A DNA stretch of 64,000 nt from Dermanyssus gallinae (taxonomy: Eukaryota; Arthropoda; Arachnida; Mesostigmata; Dermanyssidae), in assembly GCA_003439945.1 (NCBI GenBank), contig QVRM01005270.1, forward strand, positions 351,001 through 415,000, read 5' to 3'. Below the pieces are notes generated by a model, which was not told the DNA's origin, did not search any database, and worked only from the letters and a program-made list of their open reading frames with translations. The position numbers and the translations under genes are program-made. Of this stretch, positions 24,890 through 42,878 are shown in pieces (position 1 is the stretch's first letter; each line of letters opens with the position of its first letter).

Positions 24890-25590
24890 AACATCAGAAA
24901 AGCTAATAGCAGTAGCAGCAGCAGCAACAACAACACCACCAATAATAAAAACCTCGTGTGCGTACAGGCCGTTTTCATATCTTCAGGCCCAGAGTTATTT
25001 TTCTGTCTGCTTTCACTTTCGCTCTGTTATGCTGCTGTTCACCTACCGCTCTTGTTTCTCGTTAGGAGTTTCTCTCAATTGCGACGTAATCTTAGCGTTC
25101 TATGAATTCAGATTCGAGCGATTGTTGACGCTCAACAACCTCTCGCCGGCCGGACGGCGTACCGAGGCGGCAATAGCGCTAGTGACAGACGGACGATCTT
25201 TGTCTGCGTCCGTCTATGATGGTTTTCGTTTGGCTCTGCCAACCTGTCGGTGGGCTGGCTGACAGCACTCAACAACATCGGCGACTTGTGAGCCCCCGGG
25301 AGAACCCCCGAAGGTCAAATGATCGCCGAGATCCGCACAGCCCGAACAACATCAACACCATAAGTGCGGCTATTAGACTGACGACTTCGTTTGGCTAATT
25401 CGTGGGCTTGACTCGATCGAAGCCTGTCGCTGCCGCACGCGTGTGCAATTCTTAGTAGATCTTCGCCAGCAGCAATGTCTGCAAGAACAACCAACGGCAG
25501 GGGTACGGCTGACCGCCAGGAGAGCGGGGAAAAAATGACCGCTGATTCGACCAGCCGCTGCTGCCGCGCTCTATATCGATCCACCCGTTG
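24890..25590. other. Anonymous GC-balanced region
   Basis: No recognised gene; open frames under about 95 codons. Confidence 0.45.
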
Positions 25591-25591
25591 C

Positions 25592-25708
<117 letters not shown>

Positions 25709-25770
25709 TATTCAATTTTTCAGTATTTCCCTACAATTGTGGGACCCAAACGTGTATCCGCGTAGGCTCA

Positions 25771-25787
25771 CCCCCCCCCCCCCCCCC
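25771..25787. repeat. Poly-C run
   Basis: 17-base C homopolymer between the two TTA arrays. Confidence 0.9.
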
Positions 25788-25836
25788 TTCTCAATCCATA
25801 GAGCCGATGATAGCGGCGGCGTTATTATTTATTACA

Positions 25837-25963
<127 letters not shown>

Positions 25964-26063
25964 TATAGTATGTTGCCGAGTGCTTCGTATACCTTTGCAT
26001 GTATGTATGTGTATAAATATAAACGTATACGTGTATTTGTGTGATCAATCTAATTTAAAAAAA

Positions 26064-26066
<3 letters not shown>

Positions 26067-26102
<36 letters not shown>
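26067..26102. repeat. (TA)n microsatellite
   Basis: TA tract of about 36 bp; followed by the dispersed segment at 26112. Confidence 0.9.
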
Positions 26103-26104
<2 letters not shown>

Positions 26105-26111
26105 CTTATTG

Positions 26112-26187
26112 TTATATTAAGGATGCAAGTGGGGCGATATGGTCTCCCGAGTACGTGTGCACTATAAATGTTACTCAATCTCGTATA
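26112..26187. repeat. Dispersed 75-bp segment, copy 1
   Basis: Resembles 40410-40488: both share ATTAAG, GGTCTCCCG/TGTCTCCCG, ACGTGTGCACT and TACTC-ATCTCGTATA in the same order, and both follow a TA tract immediately on their left. Likely the end of an uncharacterised dispersed element. Confidence 0.65.
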
Positions 26188-26242
26188 TATATACATACAT
26201 ATATATAGATACATACACTAGTGTTTAGTTTATTCGACATAA

Positions 26243-26826
26243 CAGAAGGCAATTGATGCCGTGCTACTATGGGCCCACTTGAATAGAATTGAAATATCCA
26301 CTTCTAAATGCGCCGTGCTGAAAACAGTCAGGGACGACACTTCATATTTTATAAACGGCCATAGCATACCTGAAGTGACAATATACAAAAACCTAGGTGT
26401 TACATTTGATTGCCAAATAAAGTATACTTCTTTGTTGTACCAAAGTGGACATGTTGTTCACACGTGTGGACGCCTTTTTATAGAAAATATGTAGAACTGC
26501 TCCAGTGAGTGCATAATAAATTTGTCAAACGAGTTGCATGGCGCTGCAATGTAAGACGCGAGAGTCTCGTACTCCCAACAGTTAGCGAGTACCAAATGCA
26601 AGTTAACGTGAGACTTTTTAAACAACTAATTCGAAGTAATAAATTTAGTACTTTTTTTCACATTACGTCCAAATAATCTACGTAGTGGTGTGTCAGTTAC
26701 TTCACCGGAAGTTGCTAATGTCGAAGTTGTAAATAACGCATTTGCATGGAGAGTTTCGCGACGCGCCCATCCGTGTAAAGACTACTATGTGATTTTAACA
26801 CCTCTTTTTCAATAAAGGAGACTTTG
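26243..26826 (+). pseudogene. LINE ORF2 C-terminal relic (jockey/CR1-like)
   Basis: Begins just after the RT catalytic box region: QKAIDAVLLWAHLNRIEIST with SKCAVL and then ITIYKNLGV-type sequence (VTIYKNLGVTFD), the usual (Y)LGV motif downstream of YADD. After a frameshift, 26512-26676 encodes NKFVKRVAWRCNVRRESLVL, which parallels RKFLRRLRWRCNLDRDAIAL of the 7.2-kb relic. A further frame near 26690-26800 gives SVTSPEVANVEVVNNAFAWR and a stop. The 3' end has CAATAAAGG and a TTGTATTGTATTGTAT tail at 26826-26841. Fragmented and non-functional. Confidence 0.75.
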
Positions 26827-26841
26827 TATTGTATTGTATAT

Positions 26842-32963
<6,122 letters not shown>

Positions 32964-33085
32964 GGGAATGATCAAGGACATGCGGGAGAAGAGGAACTGG
33001 GAATGACCAAGGACTTGGGGAGTAGGGTTGGGAATGACCAAGGACTTGGGGAGTAGGGTTAAGAATGATCAAGGACTTAGCGGGG
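32964..33085. repeat. 31-bp tandem repeat (minisatellite)
   Basis: Units at 32999-33029 and 33030-33060 are identical 31-mers (GGGAATGACCAAGGACTTGG followed by GGAGTAGGGTT). A diverged unit precedes them (32964-32998) and a partial one follows (33061-33085). The array runs straight into a G-rich tract. Confidence 0.9.
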
Positions 33086-33127
33086 GCGGGCGGGGGGGGC
33101 GGGGGGGGGGGGGGGAGGGAGGGGGCG
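33079..33127 (+). repeat. G-rich tract, potential G-quadruplex
   Basis: Nearly uninterrupted G runs over about 48 bases, including stretches of eight and about sixteen Gs, more than enough for intrastrand quadruplexes. Confidence 0.85.
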
Positions 33128-33945
33128 TGAAGGATTCGGTGATATGATGGTGATAGCGTAGTGTTCGGCGTATATCGCAGTGACCGTAGCTTGGGGCGGT
33201 GACGATCTTGACGAGGTCGCTGTCGCTTGGCGCTGCCAAGACCGCCCTGAGCGTCGCAGCTCCGAAATGATGATTATTATTATTATTGGTATGCCAACAG
33301 GCCATTGTCGCAATGTCAGGCGTGCAGAGCGTGCATTGCACGTAGCAAGCAACCGTAGGAATGCAGTAATAGCTGAGGCAACAGCAGGAGCGGCAGCAGC
33401 AGCAGAAGCAACATCGTCACCATTAACAGCATTCCTATTAGCCCGCGCAATACTACTACTACTACTACTACTACCACCACTGCCTGCCTGCCTGCTGTTC
33501 ATTGTCTGCGTCCGTCCGCCCGCCCGCCCGTCCGTTCGGCTTCATTAGCGAGAGATGGCTGGACGCTATTTGTTTCCATATAGGCTGATGGCTGTCGTCG
33601 TGAGCGTGCACTAAAGAACAATATCTGTCGTGTCAAACTCTGCTCCTCGTAAATGCGCCCTGTGTCGCCAAATTTCTATCTTCCTGCCATATATATTTAT
33701 ATATACATATATATATATATTTGTTTTTTTTTATACCTTACGAAATATATATATAGTAGGAGTATTGGTATATGATCTTATTATATTAAAAATTTAGACG
33801 TAGCGCAAAATGGCAGCGGTGCTGCTACTTCAGTACACTAGGATTCACATAGCTGTTTCTTAAATTTAGTTTAGGCGGATATTGTAAAAAACATGGGACA
33901 TTTTCGCGCAGCAATACACAGTGTTCTGCAATGAGTCCATCGTTA
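33128..33945. other. Anonymous region with trinucleotide patches
   Basis: Has ATT units at 33273-33288, GCA/GCAGCAG-rich sequence at 33380-33412, and (TAC)n at about 33448-33475. Open frames up to 141 codons are compositionally biased shadows of these repeats. Confidence 0.5.
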
Positions 33946-33962
33946 TTATTATTATTATTATT
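33946..33962. repeat. (TTA)n tract, left flank
   Basis: Short TTA array at one side of the RPD-domain fragment. Confidence 0.85.
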
Positions 33963-34032
33963 TACATGTTAAACAACGTAACAGATGTGAGGTCTGAACG
34001 TATTATTGCAAAGTTTTTTTTAAATAATAAGT

Positions 34033-34420
34033 TCACTTCATGGCGCCTAAAATAGATGCCGCGTTCCCCCTGCAAACGGCCAAGGACAACGCTTGCCTCA
34101 AGAATTGACCCTCTCTTCGGTCGTTCGTGACCTCCTGAATTCGCTTACTTACGTCTTTGAGAAATGCTTCGGTTCCCTTGCTGATTGGCCCTAGTGTCTC
34201 CATGGCGATAGGCACAAATATATATCTTGTTTCCAGTCCAGCATATTTAAACCGTTTTCTGGCGTCCGCGTGCTTTGCTACCCACCCCGGCTCAACAGAG
34301 CTGTGGTGTAAATAGGAAGCCGCGGTTGTGCACGAAACCGTTGCATCCCAAGCTAGGGACTTTCCATGTGACCATAATGCAATGGTCACCCCATCAGGTC
34401 TTTCTTCGCCAGCCTTTCTT
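34033..34420 (-). pseudogene. C-terminal domain of an RT lineage (RPDG-type fragment)
   Basis: Minus-strand frame of about 129 codons, open from the TTA array to the stop at 34033. It reads RPDGVTIALWSHGKSLAWDA, then a conserved-looking tract ending FVPIAMETLGPISKG and later QALSLAVCRGNAASILG. I recognise this as the region that follows the RT domain in an RT lineage with (K)LDFxNAFN and QQGDP motifs; that link is from recalled family architecture. The RPD-X15-D spacing resembles, but is not proof of, the restriction-like nuclease motif (PD...D) of R2/R4-type LINEs. The RT part is missing. The uninterrupted frame suggests a younger insertion than the relics at 9.5 and 53.8 kb. Confidence 0.6.
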
Positions 34421-34444
34421 ATTATTATTATTATTATTATTATT
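34419..34444. repeat. (TTA)n tract, right flank
   Basis: About 26 bp of TTA units at the 5' side of the minus-strand RPD fragment; the reading frame begins within it. Confidence 0.85.
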
Positions 34445-37400
34445 GTAGTAAACAATTGTGATGAGTACACGCACTATTAGTTGTAGCATGCCCTCATATG
34501 GCTAGATATATACATCTCTAGCAATATTGCGAACACCCGAACCCGATGTTCCGAACAGCTTGCTAATAGACCACAAAAACTTTTCCTTTTAGCAACGTTC
34601 TTTCAATTAACTAGGATAAGAACAAAAAGTACACCAACGCTATAAAGAGAAAGACGCACCAAATCATTTCCAAGGCACAAATAATGATTGCATTATTGCA
34701 GCCGTTGCTACGAGTCAAGTTTCACGTGAGCCGGACGTTGTATTAGTTGAATGACTGGCGTGTTGCGGCGCCGGAGTGTATAGAGTTAGTATTTAATTAT
34801 TTATCCTAGAGAACTCGGGCACGTTCTTTAGGCAGGATCTTTGGTGGTCCTTCGTTATTGTCGTTGTTGTGGTTCTGCTGCCTTTTCGCTGTTGTTTGTT
34901 GTTGTCGTTGTTAATAATGTCTTTCTTTAGAAAACAGTTCGCCGTCCTTTCGGCAAAAGACAAAAATTTCAAGGATTTTGCTTACAACAACAGCTACTAA
35001 CAAAGTGCCAACCGAAATACGAACTACTGGAAGATAATTCCGTTCTGCTCAATACCGACGGATATATAAATATTGATAACATTGGTGTGTCTCCACGGCT
35101 GACTGATTTGCCAACCAGACCTTGACTTGGGGTTTCTATAGACATATTTTAAATAGAACTCCAAGTTGGTCTATCATCTGCAGCTTCAAGTATGATGCTA
35201 TTGGTGTAAAAAAAATATGGCGTTCCACTTGTTGTCAAGCCTTGCACGTGCGCTAATGAGAGCTTTGTTGGCCTGTGCAGGTAAAATCATCATAGTTTTA
35301 TTTCAAGTTAATTAAAGATGCAGAGTCATACGTATCTGCAATGTTGGATAAATGTGCTCGCGTACGATATATATATATATTTTTTTTTTAATGGAGTCGA
35401 GCTACATGGAGAGTCTTCATGAGATCGTGCGTTCTGCCGTTTCCTTCCCCTTATATGTAAGACTGTTCTATTCTACGCGCAGACTTCCCACCTACAGACA
35501 AACCTTGCCGGGAGTTCGCCCATGTTTGCCTCGAACGAAAAGCGTTTATTTTCACGCCGCAGGACCTCCGGATTACTACCGGATTTTCGAGGTCTACCCA
35601 GGGCGTACTCTATTTTCATTTTGCCCGACGTTCGGACACTTCCCGGTTGGCTCTTCTACCAAGCCAATTGAATTTTTACCGACCTAAACGAACTGGAACC
35701 CCAGCGGAACGAGTGTGCTTTCGGACTAAATGCACTATTGCAATAAACGTTCTCGCTTGACTAGTACTTACTTAGCTCGGCTTCGTTGCTGTACATCGCT
35801 ACGCTTCGACGCCGTCACCGAAAACGCTCACGTGCTTCATCGAACGCTCGTCTTAGCCTTAAAATAGAGAGCGAATATTTATAGAATTAAGAAACACATT
35901 TTTTTTACCTTGACTGATTTTAACACTTTATTTTCAGAATCATGATTGAATAGTGCGTCGTTGTCGAAACAATGTACGGCTGTCGCAATCTCTAACCCGT
36001 ACGGAACGTACAGAATATTTTTTTGTTTACAAACAGTTTGATTTTTTCTTTCACATAGAAACATGATAAGTATGTGAAATTTGAGCATCTACATTTACTA
36101 ATATCTTAATAATGGGGCGTATATTGATTGTTGTTACGGTCGAATATCCGACTACCCCAACGAAGCTGTGCACGACGAATTTATGCTCTCATTAATTCGT
36201 GTTCGTGGCGAGGTTCTGGAGTTGCCAATGCCTTTGTGACAGATTCCGTTAAAAACGTGAAGCACACCGTGTGAGCAATAGAACAGTTTTAGGCGGCGGC
36301 TGGTTTACCATGCTTCTCTAGATCTCCGGGCAACCAATCGTTTACGACAGACGCGTGTTCTGAAAGAATTTTGTTGGATTGAATATGCGCTTAATCAGAG
36401 GCACATAGAGATTCATAGAGAGAGACATTCGCTGAGAAAAACTATATTGATACCTTCATCTCATCCACTTACTTCGTTCCCACATTGGTTTGATGTGACA
36501 CTAAAGTGATGTAGTCAATTGCCGATTTTTTTGCACGATAATGAAGGTGTTAAGTAAAACATTGAAATGCCGCACGTGGTCTACTACAAATGTTTGCCTG
36601 CACCTTATACTAGACTTAAAACCGATTTCAGACCCTACGCTTAACTATTATTCGCGCTAGCTAGTTGAAACAGCTTTATGATTTTTTTCCTATAATTTAC
36701 TACGTTATCAGTATGGCCAAATTATGATTATAATTAGTTTATTCTAACGGAATCGATTATAAAATATTTTAACGGTTATAGTAGCTGAGCTAACTATAGG
36801 AGTATCTACATATAAGTCGTCAGTAAGTCTAAACGATAGTTATTACTATTATTATTAGTTAATCGCAACGGTGTTGATTATAGGAGACTTCCATGTATAG
36901 AGTAGCTGAGGTAAAATAGGCTCGAGTATCCCATGTATAGTAAATGTAGTAAAGTTGCGCGCAGCACTTTGTCGCCACCCGTCCAAGTTGGTTGCTTCGA
37001 ATCTATAAAACATACACACAAGCATGCATGCTTACAGGATACGCTATTTGTTGAGGCCAAGAGTAACTATTGAACTAACAAAAATTCGCGCTAAGCGTAA
37101 CCACACAGCATAGGCTGACCTATTAAGCAGCCAGTAACTATTCAACTGGAGTTTCACATGCCGCCATGACGGTATGCCCGGGTCAAGCGGACTGTGGGCT
37201 TAACTCAGTTCGATGATGAAGAAGCCGTGACCGCACGCCGCAGGGCATATGAGTATCGTTGCAGTTCGAGATTAGTGAGATTGGCCGGGCAACTTGGAGT
37301 ACGGCGACGCGTACCGAGCTTAAGCTTGCCTACAAATGTGCTGGTTACGTATCACAAAGCAATGTGCAATTAGTTCCAACCCAAGCATCCTCATTTTAGT

Positions 37401-37578
37401 AAAGCATTACCAATATAACGTGTTGCATATATATATATATATATATATAGACCATTTATTTTTCGTATATTACTTTATGTGTGTGGGATACATATGACGG
37501 AGAGTTAGCTAAGCCAATGTTCCTAGCGGGCGTGTATTGTGAATCGGGTGTCCGTTTCGTGTAGGCTAGGCCGAGACC
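34445..37578. other. Anonymous region
   Basis: No recognised gene. A 111-codon frame at 35352-35687 (+), followed by CAATAAACG near 35741, could belong to an old LTR or UTR but has no identifiable domain. A degenerate tandem duplication of about 110 bp is suggested by 36717-36810 versus 36843-36930. A TA tract lies at 37428-37449. Confidence 0.4.
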
Positions 37579-37647
37579 ACTTCTGAAGTGCGCCTCGAAC
37601 GTGTGTCAAGATCCTAATGTTATTTAAAAATTAATTATAAAAAAAGG

Positions 37648-37690
<43 letters not shown>

Positions 37691-37775
37691 TTTTTTTATA
37701 ATTATTTTTTAAATAACGTTAGGATCTTGACACACAACGTAGAAACGCGGCCCCCGTTCGAGGCGCACTTCTGAA
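37579..37775. mobile_element. Palindromic element centred on a TA array
   Basis: Left arm about 37579-37648 and right arm about 37697-37775 are inverted copies sharing CACTTCTGAAG, GCGCCTCGAACG, GTGTCAAGATCCTAA and GTTATTTAAAAA. The right arm has an extra 17-20 bp near 37735-37755. The spacer is a (TA)n tract (about 37650-37689) flanked by A and T runs. The structure suggests a MITE or fold-back element; no coding capacity. Confidence 0.75.
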
Positions 37776-37776
37776 G

Positions 37777-37777
<1 letters not shown>

Positions 37778-37822
<45 letters not shown>
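37778..37822. repeat. (TA)n microsatellite
   Basis: TA tract of about 45 bp with one TACATA interruption, abutting the palindromic element. Confidence 0.9.
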
Positions 37823-37824
<2 letters not shown>

Positions 37825-38376
37825 CAGTAGGCAGCCGTATTGCAAAAATAGGCAGATGTGGCGACTACCGCATCGGACCTTAAATTCGAGGTGACAGTTT
37901 GCAGGTGTTAAACAAACATACTTCCAGGAGAGGAAACATATAACCGACTGGGTGGGGAATTCGTTCTGCAATGTCTTAGTCCCGGCATGTGTCAGGCGCA
38001 TAAAATCCGTTGTTGTCACAGTGGTCGGAGATCGCTTGGGCTGGCTACTTGCAGACGGTGCGCTTTCGTAGAACGCATGCAGCTAGGCTCCGCTTGAATA
38101 TCGGTACAGGCTACGACGTGTCCTCGATGCATTCGGCGTGTATGCGGAAACGATGGAACATCTCATCATCTTCGACTATAACGAGGCCGCCTTGTTATTC
38201 AAATCTGAGGGTTCGTGTAATCTCTACCCGCTTAGGCCTAGCTAGCACCGTACGGTGCCGTTAGGTTGTTATGTTGATCTTATGTTGATCAACGGGTTCT
38301 CGAAAACGGCGCATCACGATAAAGATAGAGAGAGAGAGAGAGAGATAGCCAAACGGGTACTTTAAACAAGGCTGAT
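37823..38376. other. Anonymous region
   Basis: No recognised gene; a short (GA)n tract lies at 38328-38346. Confidence 0.45.
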
Positions 38377-38505
38377 CCTTTGGTCTGGGTAGTGTGCGAT
38401 ACTCAAACCCACCAAAAACCTAGTGATCCCCTAACCTGGTCATGTAGGTTATAGGATCACCAGGTTTTCAGTGGGTTTGAGAGTCCCACACTACCTAGAC
38501 CAAGG
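38377..38505. mobile_element. MITE-like palindrome, 129 bp
   Basis: Arms at 38377-38437 and 38445-38505 are imperfect inverted copies, with a 7-nt loop. Shared blocks include TTGGTCT-GGTAGTGTG, CTCAAACCCAC, AAACCT-GTGATCC and TAACCT. No coding capacity. It would form a long hairpin RNA if transcribed, as non-autonomous MITEs do. Confidence 0.8.
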
Positions 38506-38597
38506 GGTGTGCGTTATGTATTCTTGTTCCTTGTAAAAAGACAGGGCTGATCCAAGGACATAACCAAGGACATAACAAGTCTGGAAAGAATTCCTGC

Positions 38598-38674
<77 letters not shown>

Positions 38675-40409
38675 CTTCAACTACAACCAGTTGTATGATT
38701 GAATGGTTAGCAAGCACACCCCTTTGCCTAAACAGCCAACTATCTGATAGTTATCGCTATTGAAACTCGCGATAAAAACCACTACAACTGGCCCTGGCTA
38801 CTGCTGTAAAACCTACTGCCACGCAAAGTCATATAGGGATATAATTAAATATATCAGATAACACAAGTGCATATGAATATGCTTTAGCTACAGCTGTTCG
38901 GTTGGAAAGTCCACCGGCCCATTGTTTGCCAATTAGCAGCTATCTGACACTCCCCGCTAGTGTCGAACTATACCATGCAATTCCAAGCCTGAGGGGATGT
39001 GGAGGAACCCGGGGGTTCAGTGGCTTTGCAAGTCCCACGCTCGTCACTGCTTGCTCTGGCAGCAGCCAGTGACGCGTGTGCATCATGCATTCCCTGAAAC
39101 CTCTCATAAATTATTTTAGCATAATGTTCCAGGCCAAATTATGTTGATAGTTTCAATCAAGTGAACAAACCTCCCATACCAGAACTAAACTAAACGTATC
39201 GTTTTTTTTTTGGAAATATTTAAATCTATGTCTTAGAGATGATGATGATGACAAGAGCGGGTTGTGGCTGTTGTAACATTCGTTCACTGGTGACATAACT
39301 ACACCGTGTGATAGGAGTGAGGTGATGCTGACGATGATCGGGTCTGCACTTTTTCACCTAATCACCCTCTTAGTCCCTCGGCGCTCGGCCTGTGGCGGTG
39401 TGTGTTGTCTAATAATGCTAGCAATAATGATTTTGTGGTCGTCCTTCAATACCGAGTGTTGTGTAGCAGCACTCGGTTTCGTCTCCGTTTCCTTCTCCCT
39501 AGTGCATTCGTATTTAGCTGCGCCATGAGAGAAGCTTGCTGCCGCTGCCTGGGTCGAGTCTCGTCTAGAACCAGTCTGGTTATCGCTGGTTATTATATAA
39601 CCAGCTGCATCGTCGAACGTACGCTGGTTAAGCTGGCGCTCTCCGTAGGTAGGCCAGGAGCGTCATTTTATTCAGCATTATTTTTCATCTGAGCGTTCTT
39701 TTCACGTCACTTTCCATCATATGTTTCGGCCGTAAGTGCAAGCAGGGAGGGCCTAGTTGACGAGCGAAATCTACATACATATAACGCTATAGAGAGAGAG
39801 AGAGATAGAGATAAACCAATGTAGCCACCGCACAGACGCGGCGTCGCTTTGATGCGGCGCTGTGTGTTTTCTCAGCGCGTTAAACATGTATGTATGTATG
39901 TATATGCATTCATACCTAATTAGCAATTAGTTCCTCTAGGGAAATGTGTTGTCAGCAGACCGCCGGCGTCACGAAGCCGCGCCAGACGGTGCACTGTCAA
40001 TGCCGCCTGGCTCGTTTCCAGCAACGAGACAACAGCTGCTCGAATATAGCTGCGATCTGGCTTAAAGCTGATTGCTAACTAATCACAACTACCGCAGCAA
40101 GGATGCTACACGTAGACGTTTGTTGGGCTATTATGCTTGAATAAATCATCGGCCAGAGCGTTCACTTATTATAGCTAGACTGGATTCGGACCGTTTGACA
40201 TCAAGATGCAAGAACGGCAGAAACATCACTGTCGCTAACCTGTTTTCCCAGTTGGTCAACGGATAGTACGTCTGTTAGAGTTTTTTAGCACGGGTATGGC
40301 GGGGGGATACACAACGATATTCAGAGAGCGCCGCTTGCCCTAATACTACTTTGCAAAATGAATAATGAATTTATTTTATATATATATATATATATAAATA
40401 TATATATTT
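38506..40409. other. Anonymous region with TA and GA tracts
   Basis: Has a TA array at 38601-38664, (GA)n at 39789-39806, GTAT repeats at about 39888-39903 and a TA tract at 40378-40396. No gene recognised; open frames under 100 codons have no domains. Confidence 0.5.
38601..38664. repeat. (TA)n microsatellite
   Basis: TA tract of about 64 bp. Confidence 0.95.
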
Positions 40410-40488
40410 TTTTTATTAAGACTACAAATGGAGCGGCAATTGTCTCCCGGGAACGTGTGCACTGGGAATATTACTCTATCTCGTATAG
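40410..40488. repeat. Dispersed 75-bp segment, copy 2
   Basis: Counterpart of 26112-26187, again directly right of a TA tract. Read on the minus strand its end carries AATAAAAAAAATATATA, resembling the 3' tail of a retroelement. Confidence 0.65.
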
Positions 40489-41191
40489 AGTGAGTTGGGA
40501 CCACCTATATATATATTGGCTTTTTCGCTGTGTCTGATCCTCACAAAGGCTGCAGATACACGTTTCTGCACAGCCGCAATGTGTACGCAGCCTTCAGTCA
40601 AAGGTCCCAGCCGCTCAGGTTCCGGTGGAGGGACAGTGGTAGTTATGATAGTTACACTATCATTGTCCCTTCGCACTGTCTCCCGTAGAGTTTGCACAAT
40701 CACAACGAAGAGATTTCATGGAATTTCTGTCGAGGGCATACCTTCATGTAGAAGCCATGCACAGGGAGTGCGCGATTAGGTGTACCAGGTGTCTTTTCTC
40801 ATAATTGCAGCGTTTCCACGAACTACACGTCATTGTTCGGGCTTCACAAACAGCCACCTTATTCAGACATGTGTTCATTGAAAGCTACTATTTTTGGTAG
40901 AACGTGTATCTTTTGTAGGTCTTCAACCGATAACCTAGACGACACCAGTAAATAGACTAACTGCTGAGACTACTGCGGTGTACTATTAGAGCCTTCATCG
41001 GAAATGTAGCCTTAATTTGGCCAACCGCCCTAAAGTTTAGCTTCGATGAGTATGGCTATATGACTTGGATACCGTAAGAAATGGTGGGCGCGATCTTCAG
41101 ATTAAAAATACTTATGGCAACGTCCATTTAGTTATGCGGGTCTCAAGTACTCTTAAAACTTCTCAGAAAACTTTCAAATAAACACAGCCAA
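40489..41191. other. Anonymous region upstream of the nested LINEs
   Basis: No recognised gene. It may include the decayed 5' part of LINE D, but I cannot demonstrate that. Confidence 0.4.
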
Positions 41192-41671
41192 ACACCAGAT
41201 TGTATCAGCGCGTTCGTATACAAGCAATGCCACCGTTCTGTATGTATACTTGTATCACTAATAATCCGACGTTCTCTTGAAGATGAAACTGTGCCCGATC
41301 TGCTCCGCTCTGCCATTGTGTGCCCTGTGCATAGGAAAGGCGACAAGACTGATGCACAAAACAAACCGCTTTTAGTGCTTACGTCAGTTGCAGCAAAAAA
41401 ACCGTGTATAACAACACGAACCTTTAGCGACTGATCTTAAGAGAACAGTTCACCTATTGACCAGACTGCTCCACGGTCCTACAGCTCTCCTATATATAAA
41501 TATATTTTGATTCAAAGGCGGCATCTGATGTCGGTAGAAAAGCAGTCGAGTGGTATCTGCATCATTACATGGCAGAACCTTACGCGTGTGTGTCAATGAC
41601 TGCCTACCACCCTTTGCTCGAGCCGCTTCTGGGCATCATACTTGGGCCGCTTATGTACATAATGTATCAGT

Positions 41672-41686
41672 ATATATTCACTAAAG
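41672..41686 (+). repeat. 15-bp TSD of LINE B, left copy
   Basis: ATATATTCACTAAAG, identical to 48135-48149. The sequence is part of LINE D's coding region, reading Y-I-F-T-K. Confidence 0.9.
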
Positions 41687-41723
41687 GAACGAAACTCTCG
41701 CAGATCTTCGTCAACTTTCCGAA

Positions 41724-42878
41724 ATGAAAAGAACATTTAAAACTATGAAGAGAGTCAAAAGACAACATTTTGAAACTGAGCAACGCATGAGACTCATTAA
41801 GGAAAGTGTGAAAAAGCCCTGGCTGCTGCTTCCTAAAAGGCCGGCTCCTCCGCACCCACTAATCAACGACGACGATTGGGCTAGCCATTTTACAAGACTC
41901 CTCCACAAAGATATGGTATTGCCACCCCGAGATACTGCAAACGAGGATTTTCCACTGTTTAGTGAGGGGGAAGTAAAAACCGCCATTGGTACTAAACAAA
42001 ACGGAAAATCAGCGGGACCGGATTCCATTGTTTACGAACACATTAAAGTGAATATTGATATTTTATGCCCCGTTCTTACAAGACTATACAATACATGCCT
42101 TCAACTAGGTCGTATACCCGACGAGTGGTGAAAAAGCTTTTTCCAGCCAATCTTTAAGCGAAAAGGAGACGCTACGGACCCGCGAAACTACAGGGGCATT
42201 GCTCTCACAAGCGTCCTATACAAGATCCTGACGTCGTTAGTCGTTTCAAGATTACATGCGATTACGCAAGATATGATTCCACAAGAACATTATGGTTTTA
42301 TTCAAGGCCGATCAACTGCGGGTGCAGTAAAGTTTGTTTTAGAACATGTGACACATCGCCATCGTAACAAGGAAATGACATACGCGGCTTTTATCGATTT
42401 TAAAACTGCGATTGTATACCTAGAGATCGACTCCTCATGATAATCAGGTCTAACTTTTCAATAACAGGGATGATATTTAATCTACTGCGTGACATTCTAA
42501 GTCATAACGTCATAACCATTAAAAATGGTGACCACTATGTACTGGAGACCGGTCACGCAGAACACGGGCGATTCGGCCAGACCTTTTTTATTCATATTGT
42601 ATGTGGCCGGACTAGCAGATCTGTTACGTGACATCAAAGCACCCTACGTATTTTATGCTGATGACCTTGTAATACTAGCCAAATCCCGGTACCATCTGCA
42701 GTATTACCTCAATGCAACAGCAAAATGGTGCGAAGAAGACAAGCTAACAATCAACATTGCAAAGACGAAAGTTCTCCGCTTTAGCAGAGTAGGGGCATAT
42801 GCCGCGGCAGACCACCACGCTAAAGTTAACGGACAATCTCTCGAACTCGTCAGCCACTTTACTTACCTTGGAGTCACC
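41724..42878 (+). pseudogene. LINE B reverse transcriptase, N-terminal and core part
   Basis: Starts upstream of the RT core and runs in two main frames. 41724-42131 contains NGKSAGPDSIVYEHIK (RT motif 0/1 region) and ends at an in-frame TGA after PDEW. The same frame continues with FKRKGDATDPRNYRGIALTS and GFIQGRSTAGAV, then AFIDFKTA (motif A, Asp retained) near 42389-42412. A frameshift follows before 42525-42878, which has FYADDLVILA (motif C, both Asp retained, about 42650-42679) and FTYLGVTITPK (about 42858-42890), where LINE A interrupts it. The retained catalytic motifs show moderate age; the stop and frameshifts make it inactive. Confidence 0.85.

Noticed and set aside
35352..35760. 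Possible LTR: 111-codon frame followed by CAATAAACG
   Set aside because: No second LTR, primer-binding site or gag/pol sequence was found nearby.
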